Shown in pieces: positions 53,597 through 62,837 of a DNA stretch of 64,000 nt. A model generated the notes under the pieces. The model ran no database searches. It was given only the letters and a program-made list of their open reading frames with translations, and was not told the DNA's origin. A program made the translations under genes and the position numbers. Source of the stretch: Flavobacteriales bacterium UBA2306 (GTDB taxonomy: Bacteria; Bacteroidota; Bacteroidia; Flavobacteriales; Weeksellaceae). Where the stretch lies: positions 603,605-667,604 of the forward strand of contig DDVS01000002.1 in the NCBI GenBank assembly GCA_002345565.1, written 5' to 3'. Each line of letters opens with the position of its first letter. Within the stretch, counting starts at the first letter, position 1.

Positions 53597-55930
53597 ATGA
53601 GTAAATATAGAATATCTGAATTAAACATTAAAAACTTCAAATATTTTACTGATGTAAATTTTGATTTTGGAGGAGATAATTTAGTAGTATTTGATGGACC
53701 AAATGGATATGGAAAAACAACTTCCTTTGAAGCTCTGGAAATTCTTTTAACTAAAACCCCACGGAAAATTAGTAATGTAAATTTAGATAGACGATATACA
53801 TATGAAGATAGTCCAATACATAAGATAGGAGAAAAAGAAATAGAAATTTCAGCGGATTTGATATCATCTGATGGAGATCGGATAAAAATAAAAAGGATAT
53901 TTCCTGCAGCAATTAATGGGAGATCTCAAAGAAATAATATAAGTCAGATATATTCTAATTCTCAACTATTTATTAATGATGAGGAAGTTAATTCAGACAT
54001 TAATTTAGAAGAAGTTTTGAATTATAAAAATATCTCTAACTTATTTAATGTATTGAATTATGTTGAACAGGATGAAAATACATATTTTTTAAAAAAGGAT
54101 CCAAAAGAAAGATATAAAGCATTAGTATCTCTTTTAGGTGTTGATAATGAAAGATTATCATTGGAAAAAGTTGAAAGTTTTCATACAAAAATAAAATTAA
54201 GAGCCGAACAAATCCAAATTGCAATTAATGAAATAAAACGAAATAATTCAGAGATATTAAAAAATGAGTTTAGTGAAATTTTTTATAAAAAGTTAATTGA
54301 AAATAGTCAGAATGACTTTATTTGGGATAATGAGGATATTGGAAATACTGATATTAATCTTCATAATTCTCATTTGAATGAAGTAAATAAAATTGAAAAT
54401 CTTTTTAACAACAGAGAAATTGTTGAAAAAATAATTTTATTGGATAAACTGAATAGATATAGAAACGACACTGTTTTTATTGATTCATTTATTGATTATT
54501 ATTGGAGTGTACAGAATTTTAAACTTTTAGAAGAAGAGTATTATAGTAGAATCAATTATAGAAAGAATATAGAAACGAACAATACTATTATTCAACATAT
54601 AAATAACAATGATTATAATCAATTAGTAAGTGAAGAGAATATTCTGTCTTTATCAGAAAAAGAGAAAATAAGAAATGAAGTTGAGGTTTTTGGAGTCAGT
54701 TCAAAATTACTTTTAACATTACGTGAAAGTTTATCACTTCAAAATCAAATACTATCAGACTTAAAAGATAAGAGAGAATCGCTAATTATTTTAAATAGAA
54801 ATTATAAAGATTTTATCGACTTAAAAGAAAGCGAATGCCCAGTTTGTGGTTATGATTGGCAAAGTAATGAGAAACTGATACAACAAATAGAAGAAACGGA
54901 ATTAAAAATATTCAAACAGTATAATGAAGATAATTCCAAGTTTGAAAAAGAGAAAGAGGATTTGAATAAAAGATATTTAGAGCGTTTTAAAACAATAATT
55001 ATTGAAGAGAATAAATCTTTAGAAACAGAATTGTTAAAATTAGTTGATTTTGATTTTTTCTTACGTTTAAGGGATAGTTATGCTTCTTACAAAAGTCGTT
55101 TCAAAATATTTTTATTATTGTTTAACGATGAGGTAAGAAAACAAATAACTTCAATAGTTAGTTTCAGAAATATTGAAAACAAAAATTTGATAAAAGAAAA
55201 TATTACAGGATTAATAGATAAAGAAAAACCTGTAGTTGAAACTAATTTAAACTTTGATGAAATCATCACTGATTTTAATCTTTATTTCACAAATGACTTA
55301 GAAAAACTGAATAGATTATCATTAGAAGAAATAAGACAAAAAAGAAATTATATTGAATATCAATTTTTTAATTCTATAAATATTGATATTAATAATTTAG
55401 CAAAAAGAAAAGGAAAATTAGATGATTTACAATCGGAATATGAAGAGATAAGAAAAACCTTAGATGAAAAAATTAAAAATTATACAAGAAGTATAATTGA
55501 AAAAATTAGTATTCCTTTTTATATCTATACAGGGAAAATACTTCAAAATCACAGTTTAGGTTCAGGATTAGTGATAGATTTTGAAATGAAAAGAGGAGCT
55601 TCTCAAATTTATATAAGACCGACACACAGAGATCAAGAAGTAACTTATACATTGAGCTCAGGACAACTATCTGCAACTGTCATATCATTGATGTTGGTGT
55701 TAAATAAAGTATTTAATCATTCTAAATTTGGAACATTATTAATTGATGATCCATTACAAACTTTGGATGAAATTAATTCACATTCGCTTGTAGAATTATT
55801 AAAATATAATTTTTCAGAACAACAAATTGTAATATCTACTCATGAGGATAGATATTCAAAACTCATTCAATATAAATATGGTAAATTTAATTTGTATAGT
55901 AGAAGTATAAGAATGAAAGAAGTAATTTAA
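53597..55930 (+). CDS. SMC/Rad50-like zinc-hook ATPase (LmuB/ABC-3C ATPase)
   Basis: The 777-residue protein has a Walker A GPNGYGKTT (residues 34-42), long coiled coils, a zinc hook CPVC at 414-417, a second coil, the ABC signature LSSGQL (686-691), Walker B LLIDDP (Asp 717-718; Asp in place of the usual catalytic Glu, as in some AAA_13-like proteins) and an H-loop in ISTHEDRY. It should dimerise and, in Lamassu, sense foreign or palindromic DNA and release the nuclease. It is the last gene of the operon, close to the right att copy. Confidence 0.85.
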   Translation: MSKYRISELNIKNFKYFTDVNFDFGGDNLVVFDGPNGYGKTTSFEALEILLTKTPRKISNVNLDRRYTYEDSPIHKIGEKEIEISADLISSDGDRIKIKRIFPAAINGRSQRNNISQIYSNSQLFINDEEVNSDINLEEVLNYKNISNLFNVLNYVEQDENTYFLKKDPKERYKALVSLLGVDNERLSLEKVESFHTKIKLRAEQIQIAINEIKRNNSEILKNEFSEIFYKKLIENSQNDFIWDNEDIGNTDINLHNSHLNEVNKIENLFNNREIVEKIILLDKLNRYRNDTVFIDSFIDYYWSVQNFKLLEEEYYSRINYRKNIETNNTIIQHINNNDYNQLVSEENILSLSEKEKIRNEVEVFGVSSKLLLTLRESLSLQNQILSDLKDKRESLIILNRNYKDFIDLKESECPVCGYDWQSNEKLIQQIEETELKIFKQYNEDNSKFEKEKEDLNKRYLERFKTIIIEENKSLETELLKLVDFDFFLRLRDSYASYKSRFKIFLLLFNDEVRKQITSIVSFRNIENKNLIKENITGLIDKEKPVVETNLNFDEIITDFNLYFTNDLEKLNRLSLEEIRQKRNYIEYQFFNSINIDINNLAKRKGKLDDLQSEYEEIRKTLDEKIKNYTRSIIEKISIPFYIYTGKILQNHSLGSGLVIDFEMKRGASQIYIRPTHRDQEVTYTLSSGQLSATVISLMLVLNKVFNHSKFGTLLIDDPLQTLDEINSHSLVELLKYNFSEQQIVISTHEDRYSKLIQYKYGKFNLYSRSIRMKEVI

Positions 55931-55996
55931 TTCATTGTAATTTTACCAATTGGATACTAAACATTCATAAACACCCACAAACAGTAGAGAGAAAGT

Positions 55997-56014
55997 TTCT
56001 GTATCGGTAAATAG
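55997..56014 (+). repeat. attR: second copy of the MnmE C-terminal codons
   Basis: TTCTGTATCGGTAAATAG encodes FCIGK and a TAG stop, out of any gene context. It is the right boundary of the island and differs from the left copy at several wobble bases, so it comes from another mnmE allele, as expected for a site carried in by an element. Confidence 0.75.
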
Positions 56015-56021
56015 TAAAAGA

Positions 56022-56150
56022 AGCAGTAACATCAGGATTAATCGCATTAGCGGCTATTGTAATGAAACATTCGTAGCCAAGACATTCGCTACAAAATATT
56101 GTTCCCACACCTGCAATCAAAGAGATTACAAGAAAAAGTCTATGATATTG
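56022..56150 (+). pseudogene. Relic of a second zinc-finger/HTH gene
   Basis: In frame from 56022 the plus strand reads SSNIRINRISGYCNETFVAK and TFATKYCSHTCNQRDYKKKS. This is a close match to residues 2-40 of the zinc-finger protein encoded at 44772 (SSNIRIEKI ... YCSHKCNQRDYKKK). The start codon is replaced by AGA and one finger Cys (ICIFC to SGYC) is lost. Only eight bases separate it from the att copy. It is the left end of a second, now deleted, element. Confidence 0.75.
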
Positions 56151-56705
56151 TTAAAACTGCTGAAAAAGATAGCGGTCCGGGTAGTTAAGTTTCTCGCTTT
56201 TTCTTTCACTGTTTACAATAATGTGGATAATGTTCATCTGGTCATCAAACAGATTGTATAGAAAACTGACGGCAGTTTCTACCTTTTTTGGATTGGCTAC
56301 AGGCAGAGATTCCAGATAAATTTCTACACTTTCTTTATCTTCCTGATACCCAATAAAATCTACTTTGGAAGCCTGATTATTGACTTTTAATTTCAGATAC
56401 TGTGCGCAGTAGTTTTTGAGGATTTCCTGCATTTCTTTGTCATATTTTTTATCTTGGAAATGCAGATTTTTCCCATATTTTTTGTTCACCGCATTTTCCA
56501 AATCGTCCATAAAAAATCGTCCCGTTATCTCAAAAGTTTTTGACTTTTCATTATAATTAAACTCTACAGAACCAACGTGGTAAGGATGAAGCCCGAAGGA
56601 TAGCATCATGTTCAAAGACATAAAAAACAAAAATAATCCTTTAATGTTCCGGAAATTGTATGGAAAGCGGTTTGTTTTCACAGCAAAATCAAATTTAGGA
56701 TTCAA
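56151..56705 (-). CDS. DUF6702 family protein
   Basis: The 184-residue protein has a long N-terminal hydrophobic segment (GLFLFFMSLNMMLSFG) followed by HPYHVGSVEFNYNEKSKTFE and ITGRFFMDDLENAVNKKYG, typical of DUF6702 proteins found beside HupE-like and M1 peptidase genes. Its last codons read into the border of the relic region, so the natural C terminus may have been altered by the insertion. Role unknown; exported or membrane-anchored. Confidence 0.75.
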   Translation of the reverse strand: MNPKFDFAVKTNRFPYNFRNIKGLFLFFMSLNMMLSFGLHPYHVGSVEFNYNEKSKTFEITGRFFMDDLENAVNKKYGKNLHFQDKKYDKEMQEILKNYCAQYLKLKVNNQASKVDFIGYQEDKESVEIYLESLPVANPKKVETAVSFLYNLFDDQMNIIHIIVNSERKSEKLNYPDRYLFQQF

Positions 56706-56750
56706 AAATAATCATTATTTTCGTATTCTTTTTTAAGTAAAAAACATTAG

Positions 56751-57329
56751 ATGCAGGACTTTCTTTTCTATCTCAAACTTGGCTGGGAACATATTATTTC
56801 TCTCGATGCGCTAGATCATCAATTGTTTATTCTTGCTTTGATAGCAGTCTATTCTCATAAAGATTTGCAGAAAGTTCTTATTCTTGTAACAGCATTTACA
56901 CTTGGGCATTCTGTAACTTTGGCCCTCAGCGTTTTAGATGTTCTTCGCGTTCCCGGTAAATGGGTAGAATTTCTGATTCCCATGACCATTGTTATTACTG
57001 CACTGGATAATATTCTGTTTAAAAACAATCACAAAAGGCTGATGACACTAAATTATTATCTGGCTCTTATTTTCGGATTCATCCACGGGATGGGTTTTGC
57101 CAACACCGCCAGGCTCATGATGGCCAAGGACCAAAGCCTATTGGTGCCGTTGCTTGGTTTTAATCTGGGTTTAGAAGTGGGGCAGATTGCTGTGGTTCTG
57201 GTTCTGTTGATTGTTCTTTTTATTTTGCTTAATATTTTCCGCATTAACAGACGAGACTGGATTATGTTTATCTCTTCCGCGGTTTTTGCTTTGGCTCTTA
57301 AAATGGCCCTGGAACGCCTGCCTTTTTAG
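56751..57329 (+). CDS. HupE/UreJ-like membrane protein
   Basis: The 192-residue protein has six transmembrane helices with ALDHQLFILALIAVY (His/Asp metal site), FTLGHSVTLALSVLDVL and LIFGFIHGMGFANTARL, the HupE/UreJ signature with conserved His. Relatives are thought to import nickel or cobalt, but the Bacteroidota form next to DUF6702 is uncharacterised. It is divergent to the DUF6702 gene, 45 bases away. Confidence 0.8.
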   Translation: MQDFLFYLKLGWEHIISLDALDHQLFILALIAVYSHKDLQKVLILVTAFTLGHSVTLALSVLDVLRVPGKWVEFLIPMTIVITALDNILFKNNHKRLMTLNYYLALIFGFIHGMGFANTARLMMAKDQSLLVPLLGFNLGLEVGQIAVVLVLLIVLFILLNIFRINRRDWIMFISSAVFALALKMALERLPF

Positions 57330-57426
57330 AATTTGTAATTCTTTATTAACAGAAAACACAGTAGATTCGTTGATAATTTATTAAATTTGAATCACTATTT
57401 ACAGCAATTACCTAATTTTTGAAGAA

Positions 57427-59802
57427 ATGAAGTTGAATTTTTTTAGTCTTTTATTCTGCTGCTCTGCGTTAATTTCTGCTCAGAATATCCAGAACAATCC
57501 CGGGAGTAACCACGGGAACAAATTTGAGCAGCTGGGAACAATTCTTCCTACTCCCAATAGTTACAGAACCGCATCTGGTGCGCCAGGCGCTGCTTATTGG
57601 CAACAACGTGCAGATTATGATATAGAAGCTTATTTGGATGAAGATCAACGCCATCTAAAAGGTGCAGAAACCATTACCTATTATAATAATTCTCCAGACG
57701 ATCTGGATTATATCTGGCTTCAGCTAGATGAGAATGAACAGTCTTCTGTAAAAAACGCAGATTACGCTTTTTCTTCCACTTTACCTAAAAAAGCCATTGC
57801 AGATCAATTGAAACCAAATGAATTGCCAGTTGTAGATAATGGCTATGGCGTAAACTTGGAAAAAGTGACAGATGCCTCTGGAAATCCTTTGAAATATATC
57901 GTCAACAAAACCATGATGAGGATTGATCTTCCAAAACTATTAAAAAAGGGAGAGAAATTGATCTTCAAAATCAATTGGAACTATCAGATAAGCGACCGTA
58001 TGGTAATGGGTGGCAGAGGTGGTTATGAAAACTTCCCGGAAGATGGTAATGATCTTTTTACGATGGCGCAATGGTTCCCCAGAATGTGCGTCTATAGCGA
58101 CTTCCACGGTTGGCAAAATCATCAGTTTACAGGACGCGGCGAGTTTGCCTTGGTATTCGGGAATTATAAAGTAAAAATCAATGTTCCTGCAGATCATCTC
58201 GTAGGCGGAACGGGAGAATGTAAAAACTATGAGCAAGTTCTTAGCAAAGAGCAGCTTGCCCGATATAGAAAAGCTGAAGATGCTACCGAGCCTGTAGAAA
58301 TTGTAACATTGGACGAAGCTAAAAATGCAGAAAAGAAACATTCAAAAGACAGAAAAACCTGGATTTTTGAAGCCAATAATGTACGGGATTTTGCCTGGAC
58401 ATCTTCCCGGAAGTTTGTTTGGGATGCTATGGGCGTTACTATTCCGGAAAATAACAACAAAGTAATGGCGATGAGTTTTTATGGTAAAGAAGCCTATGGT
58501 TTGTATAGAAAATTCTCTACAAAAGCTGTAGCGCATACCATCAAAACCTATTCAGAGTTTACAATTCCATATCCGTATCCCGTTGCACAATCTGTAGAAG
58601 CGGCTAACGGAATGGAATATCCTATGATCTGTTTCAACTACGGTAGAACAGAAAAAGACGGCACATATTCCGAAGCGATTAAAAACGGAATGTTGGGTGT
58701 TATTATTCACGAAGTAGGGCACAACTTTTTCCCGATGATTATCAATTCTGATGAAAGACAATGGTCCTGGATGGATGAAGGGCTCAATACCTTCGTAGAA
58801 TATCTGACAGAAGAAAAATGGGACAACAACTTTCCATCAAAACGTGGTCCGGCGTGGACTATTGTAGATTATATGAAGTTGCCAAAAGATGAACTGGAAC
58901 CTATTATGACTAATTCTGAAAATATCGCCAGATTTGGACCTAATGCCTATTCAAAACCGGCAACAGGACTCAATATTCTTCGGGAAACTATTATGGGCAG
59001 AGAATTGTTTGATAAAGCTTTTAAAACCTATGCAAAACGCTGGGCATTTCGCCATCCAGAGCCGGCAGATCTTTTCCGCACCATGGAAGACGCCAGTGGG
59101 GAAGACCTGGATTGGTTTTGGAGAGGCTGGTTTTACAGCACAGATCCTGTAGATATTGCCATAGAAAAAGTCACAATAGCAACACCGGATTTTGATGTAG
59201 AACCCAAATCCGAAACCGTTAAATATACTGTGGATAAACCCTTGAAAAACGAGTTTACAGATATTTCTAAACAGAGAAATAAAGAAGACAAAAACATCAA
59301 ATTTTATGTAGATACGGATAAAAACGTTCAGGATTTTTATTACAGATATAACCGCGGAGAAGAGAAAGTAGATGTAACCAAAGAATATTCTGTCACAACA
59401 GGAAGTCTGGAGAAATTGGATAAAAAAGACATCAAAAAAGAGAATAACATAACGGCTTATCAAATTGATTTTTCTAATAAAGGAGGATTGGTAATGCCCA
59501 TTATTCTGGAGTTTACTTTTGAAGATGGCTCTAAGCTTAATGACAAAATCAATGTGCAAATCTGGAGACACAACGAACAAAAGGTTTCTCAAACATATTA
59601 TTTTTCCAAGAAATTAAAATCCATTCAGCTAGATCCTATGAGAGAAACTGCCGATATTAACACAGAGAATAATCTATGGACGGCTAATTCTACAGAAATA
59701 CCAAGCAAGTTTCAGGTTTTCAAACAAAAACAAAAAGATGCTGCGAGAGGCGCTTCCAACGGAAAAGTCAATCCTATGCAGGCTGCCGGAAAGAAATTTT
59801 AA
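57427..59802 (+). CDS. Exported M1-family metallopeptidase
   Basis: The 791-residue protein has a Sec signal (NFFSLLFCCSALISAQ), an N-terminal beta domain and a gluzincin catalytic domain. The zinc site is in GVIIHEVGHNFFPMIINSDE (HExxH) with the third ligand Glu in WMDEGLNTFVEYL; the substrate motif GMEYPM lies before it. A C-terminal extension is charged. It should cleave amino-terminal residues from peptides outside the cytoplasm. It is downstream of the HupE-like gene. Confidence 0.9.
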   Translation: MKLNFFSLLFCCSALISAQNIQNNPGSNHGNKFEQLGTILPTPNSYRTASGAPGAAYWQQRADYDIEAYLDEDQRHLKGAETITYYNNSPDDLDYIWLQLDENEQSSVKNADYAFSSTLPKKAIADQLKPNELPVVDNGYGVNLEKVTDASGNPLKYIVNKTMMRIDLPKLLKKGEKLIFKINWNYQISDRMVMGGRGGYENFPEDGNDLFTMAQWFPRMCVYSDFHGWQNHQFTGRGEFALVFGNYKVKINVPADHLVGGTGECKNYEQVLSKEQLARYRKAEDATEPVEIVTLDEAKNAEKKHSKDRKTWIFEANNVRDFAWTSSRKFVWDAMGVTIPENNNKVMAMSFYGKEAYGLYRKFSTKAVAHTIKTYSEFTIPYPYPVAQSVEAANGMEYPMICFNYGRTEKDGTYSEAIKNGMLGVIIHEVGHNFFPMIINSDERQWSWMDEGLNTFVEYLTEEKWDNNFPSKRGPAWTIVDYMKLPKDELEPIMTNSENIARFGPNAYSKPATGLNILRETIMGRELFDKAFKTYAKRWAFRHPEPADLFRTMEDASGEDLDWFWRGWFYSTDPVDIAIEKVTIATPDFDVEPKSETVKYTVDKPLKNEFTDISKQRNKEDKNIKFYVDTDKNVQDFYYRYNRGEEKVDVTKEYSVTTGSLEKLDKKDIKKENNITAYQIDFSNKGGLVMPIILEFTFEDGSKLNDKINVQIWRHNEQKVSQTYYFSKKLKSIQLDPMRETADINTENNLWTANSTEIPSKFQVFKQKQKDAARGASNGKVNPMQAAGKKF

Positions 59803-59828
59803 CAGGATAAATAGATTCCGGATCAATA

Positions 59829-59860
59829 AAAAGCAGAAATCCCACAATTTCTGCTTTTTT
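59829..59860 (+). terminator. Terminator between convergent genes
   Basis: AAAAGCAGAAAT (59829-59840) pairs perfectly with ATTTCTGCTTTT (59847-59858). A and T tracts on both sides let it serve the M1 peptidase gene and the minus-strand cluster. Confidence 0.85.
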
Positions 59861-59874
59861 ATTTCTTATTTTTG

Positions 59875-60834
59875 TTACAATCCAAAATTCAGGAACACAC
59901 TTAACCTTGATTTGGCTTCAATATCTCCGCCTGCAAGATGGGTGTAAGTTGGTAACATCACTTCACTTCCCAGACTCCATTTTTTGTAGGAAAGCTCAAA
60001 GCCCAGTTTACCGTACAATGCACTTCCCGCAGTTCTTGGCATGATTTCTCCGAATTGCTTGTTCCAGTCATAAACTTCGCCCTGTAATCCTAATTTTCCT
60101 GAGAGGATACTGTTTTCATTTCGCCAGAATTGGTAAAATCCTGTGGTAGAATAGTTCCATTGATTTCCGAACTGGTAATGCTTTTTATTTTCGGTTTTAA
60201 TGGTGTAATCTGTGTTCAGCATCAAAGCAAATAGGTTTTTCTGATATTTATAGCTTAATGCCAGTTGATAATCCCAGCTTCCTGTACCCAATTGAAAATT
60301 AGGATTGACGCCGGTAATTCCTTTTTCGTCAAATTTACCCAGAGGAATTTTTAAACCAATTCCTCCATTAAGCTGATGGAATGTATTTTTGGATTTTAAG
60401 ATTTCATAAATTCCCATTACGCTGGCATCCCCAATTCCGCTGATGTTAATATTGCCCTGCAATGTATTCTTTTCATGAAACTGAAACGGAATACTTCCAT
60501 AGATGCTGAGTTTTTCTGTCACCGGAATTTTTCCCCAAATCTGAATGGTATTGAAATACTGATCCTGTGTTAAATCATTAGTAAATAGATTTTCTTTCGC
60601 GTTATAATGTTGTGTAAAATATTTGATCCCGACGAATTGCGGATTCAGTAAAGATTCAAAACCAGATGAGCCATTTCCTGCGGCACAACCACAGGCATCG
60701 CAGAAGAATTCTTCATATTTTGAAAACCGTTGTTGTAAGCTGTGCTCAAATTGAGGAATGTACAGACTGTCCTTTTCTATGGCACAGACGGATAGGGGTA
60801 TTATTGAAAGTAATATAAAAAATAACTGCTTCAT
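59875..60834 (-). CDS. Barrel-like outer-membrane protein with CxxCxC motif
   Basis: The 319-residue protein has a Sec signal (KQLFFILLSIIPLSVCAI), a short segment FFCDACGCAAGNGSSG with a CxxCxC motif (about residues 45-50), and then an antiparallel barrel-like part. It starts one base before the stop of the di-heme peroxidase gene. The CxxCxC could bind copper or iron. Context suggests that it passes metal or electrons with MbnP and the peroxidase; that is inference. Confidence 0.75.
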   Translation of the reverse strand: MKQLFFILLSIIPLSVCAIEKDSLYIPQFEHSLQQRFSKYEEFFCDACGCAAGNGSSGFESLLNPQFVGIKYFTQHYNAKENLFTNDLTQDQYFNTIQIWGKIPVTEKLSIYGSIPFQFHEKNTLQGNINISGIGDASVMGIYEILKSKNTFHQLNGGIGLKIPLGKFDEKGITGVNPNFQLGTGSWDYQLALSYKYQKNLFALMLNTDYTIKTENKKHYQFGNQWNYSTTGFYQFWRNENSILSGKLGLQGEVYDWNKQFGEIMPRTAGSALYGKLGFELSYKKWSLGSEVMLPTYTHLAGGDIEAKSRLSVFLNFGL

Positions 60835-61910
60835 TATTCAGCAAATTGTTTGTTGGTAATAAAATTTTGGTCGCTCAAAGTTTTCAGAAAAGCGATAATG
60901 TATTGTTTTTCCTGAGATGTCATTGGAATTCCGATATGTCCGTTTTGTTTCAAAAGAGGATCTAGATTGGCTTGATTTTCCACATCGTCGGAATAAAAAT
61001 TGAGAACCGCTTCCAGAGAATAAAATCTGCCGTCGTGCATATATGGTGCTGTATATTCTACATTTCTAAGGCTTGGAACACGAAATTTCATATTGTCATT
61101 CCAGTCCAATGTTACTCTGTATCTTCCTCTGTCATCCAATTGTGCATTATAGTACATCCCTGTATTTCTGTAGCTTTCATCTGTAAATAATTCTCCGGAG
61201 TGGCAGCTAGCACATTTATTCTGGAACAAATGATAACCTTGTGATTCTTCATTGCTAAAAGAAGCAATTCCTTTTTTAACTTTGTCATATTTTGAATCTG
61301 CGGAGATCATCGTTACTATAAACTCTGATAAAGCTTTCAGAACTCTTTCTCCTGTAATCGTTTCATCGCCGAAAGCCGCTTTGAATAGTTTTTTATAATT
61401 GGCATCTGCATTAAGCTTTCCTACAACTTCCGGCATAGAACTGTCCATTTCAAAATCGGTGGTAATAGGGACCAATGACCTTTCATCCAGATTATGGCTT
61501 ACACCGTCCCAGGTATAATTTTTGAGAAACACCATATTCTGAATGGGCGGTGCATTTCGGATACCTAATTTATCATCAATTCCGTGGCTCACTGTATGTC
61601 CGTGGTGTGTAAAAGCATATTCCTGAATATGGCAGAATCCGCAGGAGATGGTATTGTTTCGAGATAATTTACCTTCGTAAAACAATTTTTTCCCCAAAGC
61701 GACTCCGTTGATTGTTACCGGATTTAGTGTTGTGTCGAAAGCCAGAGCGGGAAAACCGTTAGGAATGGTCAAATCATAAGCTTGATCCTGAACGAAGGCT
61801 TCTCCTTCATATACATCTTTGCAGGAATTTAAAACCCCCAGCATTATCAGAAGAAAAATCCAAAGAGAGCGAAATGGCTCTCTTTCGGATTTTATGAAAT
61901 TCTTAATCAT
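60834..61910 (-). CDS. Di-heme cytochrome c peroxidase / MbnH-like protein
   Basis: The 358-residue lipoprotein (lipobox VLNSC) has two heme c sites, ISCGFCHIQEYAF and NKCASCHSGELF, and an APYMHDGRF segment typical of the MauG/CcpA family. In methanotrophs the MauG-like MbnH oxidises a Trp of MbnP and hence builds a copper site. The gene overlaps the MbnP-like gene by eight bases, which supports the same pairing here. Confidence 0.88.
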   Translation of the reverse strand: MIKNFIKSEREPFRSLWIFLLIMLGVLNSCKDVYEGEAFVQDQAYDLTIPNGFPALAFDTTLNPVTINGVALGKKLFYEGKLSRNNTISCGFCHIQEYAFTHHGHTVSHGIDDKLGIRNAPPIQNMVFLKNYTWDGVSHNLDERSLVPITTDFEMDSSMPEVVGKLNADANYKKLFKAAFGDETITGERVLKALSEFIVTMISADSKYDKVKKGIASFSNEESQGYHLFQNKCASCHSGELFTDESYRNTGMYYNAQLDDRGRYRVTLDWNDNMKFRVPSLRNVEYTAPYMHDGRFYSLEAVLNFYSDDVENQANLDPLLKQNGHIGIPMTSQEKQYIIAFLKTLSDQNFITNKQFAE

Positions 61911-62730
61911 TGTGCACGTGGTCTACTTTGAACATCTTCGCCAAGTTATTGCTTACATTTACCAAATGCGGGCTGCTTCCCATTGCCATATTATTGTCTG
62001 TATTCAATAATAATGCGGTTTGTCCGCTTAAATATTGATTGAAATCTGCCAAAATGTGAATGGACGGCGTAATATCTTTGCTTACTCTTGCTGTTGTTGG
62101 CAAATCCAAAGTTACTTCTCTGTATAAATCCGGAGTTCCGTTAGCTGCGGTATCGCCCATGTTTCCACAATGGTTCATAAACATAGTGTCTGCGCTAGAT
62201 GTTCCGTACATTCCTTCCAGTTTGGTGAAAATATAACCGGCTGCCCAGGACCACGCCATTCCTTCATCTTTAGCTTTTTGCCAGAATATACCTTGCCCGT
62301 TTTGACCAAGAAGATATGCTGTTGGACTGATTCCCAAACCAAATTTGATTTTTTTATAATTGTTTTTAGGAATTTCAGTCAGGTTGATATAAATAATTCC
62401 GGCTGTTGCTTCTGACTGGTCAATAATGAAAGCGCCTTTGTCGGGATTGTTGTAATTGTATTTGAATTCATTACCATTTTCATCAGTTAATGTGATATTA
62501 CTGACAATGTATTTCAACGTACTGAATTTATGTTTTTGACCACTGCTTGAAGTTTGTGTGGTTTGATTAAGAACAATATCGCCCAAATTGTTGAAGCCGT
62601 TTTCAAATTTTACCTGTAGATTTCCCGGGGTTGTATCTTGTACGTCTTCGTCATCGTTATTTCTACACGAGGAAACCGTTAATAAAGTAATAGCAATAAA
62701 GAGTAATGATAAAAATTTATAAATTTTCAT
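61903..62730 (-). CDS. MbnP-family copper-associated lipoprotein
   Basis: The 275-residue protein has a lipobox (TVSSC) and the MbnP fold: LQVKFENGFNNLGDIVLNQ, FSTLKYIVSNITLTDENGNE, IKFGLGISP, GMAWSWAAGYIFTKLEG and a late VDHVHND. Trp residues for the kynurenine-type site seen in MbnP are present in GMAWSWAAGY. It is the first gene of the three-gene copper/heme unit on the minus strand. Confidence 0.88.
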   Translation of the reverse strand: MKIYKFLSLLFIAITLLTVSSCRNNDDEDVQDTTPGNLQVKFENGFNNLGDIVLNQTTQTSSSGQKHKFSTLKYIVSNITLTDENGNEFKYNYNNPDKGAFIIDQSEATAGIIYINLTEIPKNNYKKIKFGLGISPTAYLLGQNGQGIFWQKAKDEGMAWSWAAGYIFTKLEGMYGTSSADTMFMNHCGNMGDTAANGTPDLYREVTLDLPTTARVSKDITPSIHILADFNQYLSGQTALLLNTDNNMAMGSSPHLVNVSNNLAKMFKVDHVHND

Positions 62731-62837
62731 TGTTTGATATTTAAGTTTTAAATATTTTTTTGATTAAATGATAGATATAAGTCTTTCTGCTGAGTAACTA
62801 TACTTAGCAAAGACGTAATAATGATTAAAGCTAAAAC

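Larger units (their letters stand above)
44498..56014. mobile_element. Genomic island integrated at the 3' end of mnmE
   Basis: About 11.5 kb between two copies of the MnmE C-terminal codons. It carries a tyrosine recombinase, two HTH genes suited to excision control, a VirE_N-like gene, a folded candidate RNA and a Lamassu/ABC-3C-like operon. Its genes are richer in A and T than the flanks, with many ATA, TTA and AGA codons. The mnmE frame stays complete, as expected for integration that restores the gene end. No conjugation genes are present, so it would need a helper for transfer. Confidence 0.8.

Noticed and set aside
53597..55930. Housekeeping SbcC/RecN
   Set aside because: It is shorter than SbcC, lies in a tight operon with a nuclease-like and an unknown gene inside an island, and has no SbcD neighbour.
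44498..56014. Integrative and conjugative element
   Set aside because: No relaxase, Tra or type IV secretion gene is seen; the VirE_N-like gene is a replication-type protein, not a conjugation gene.
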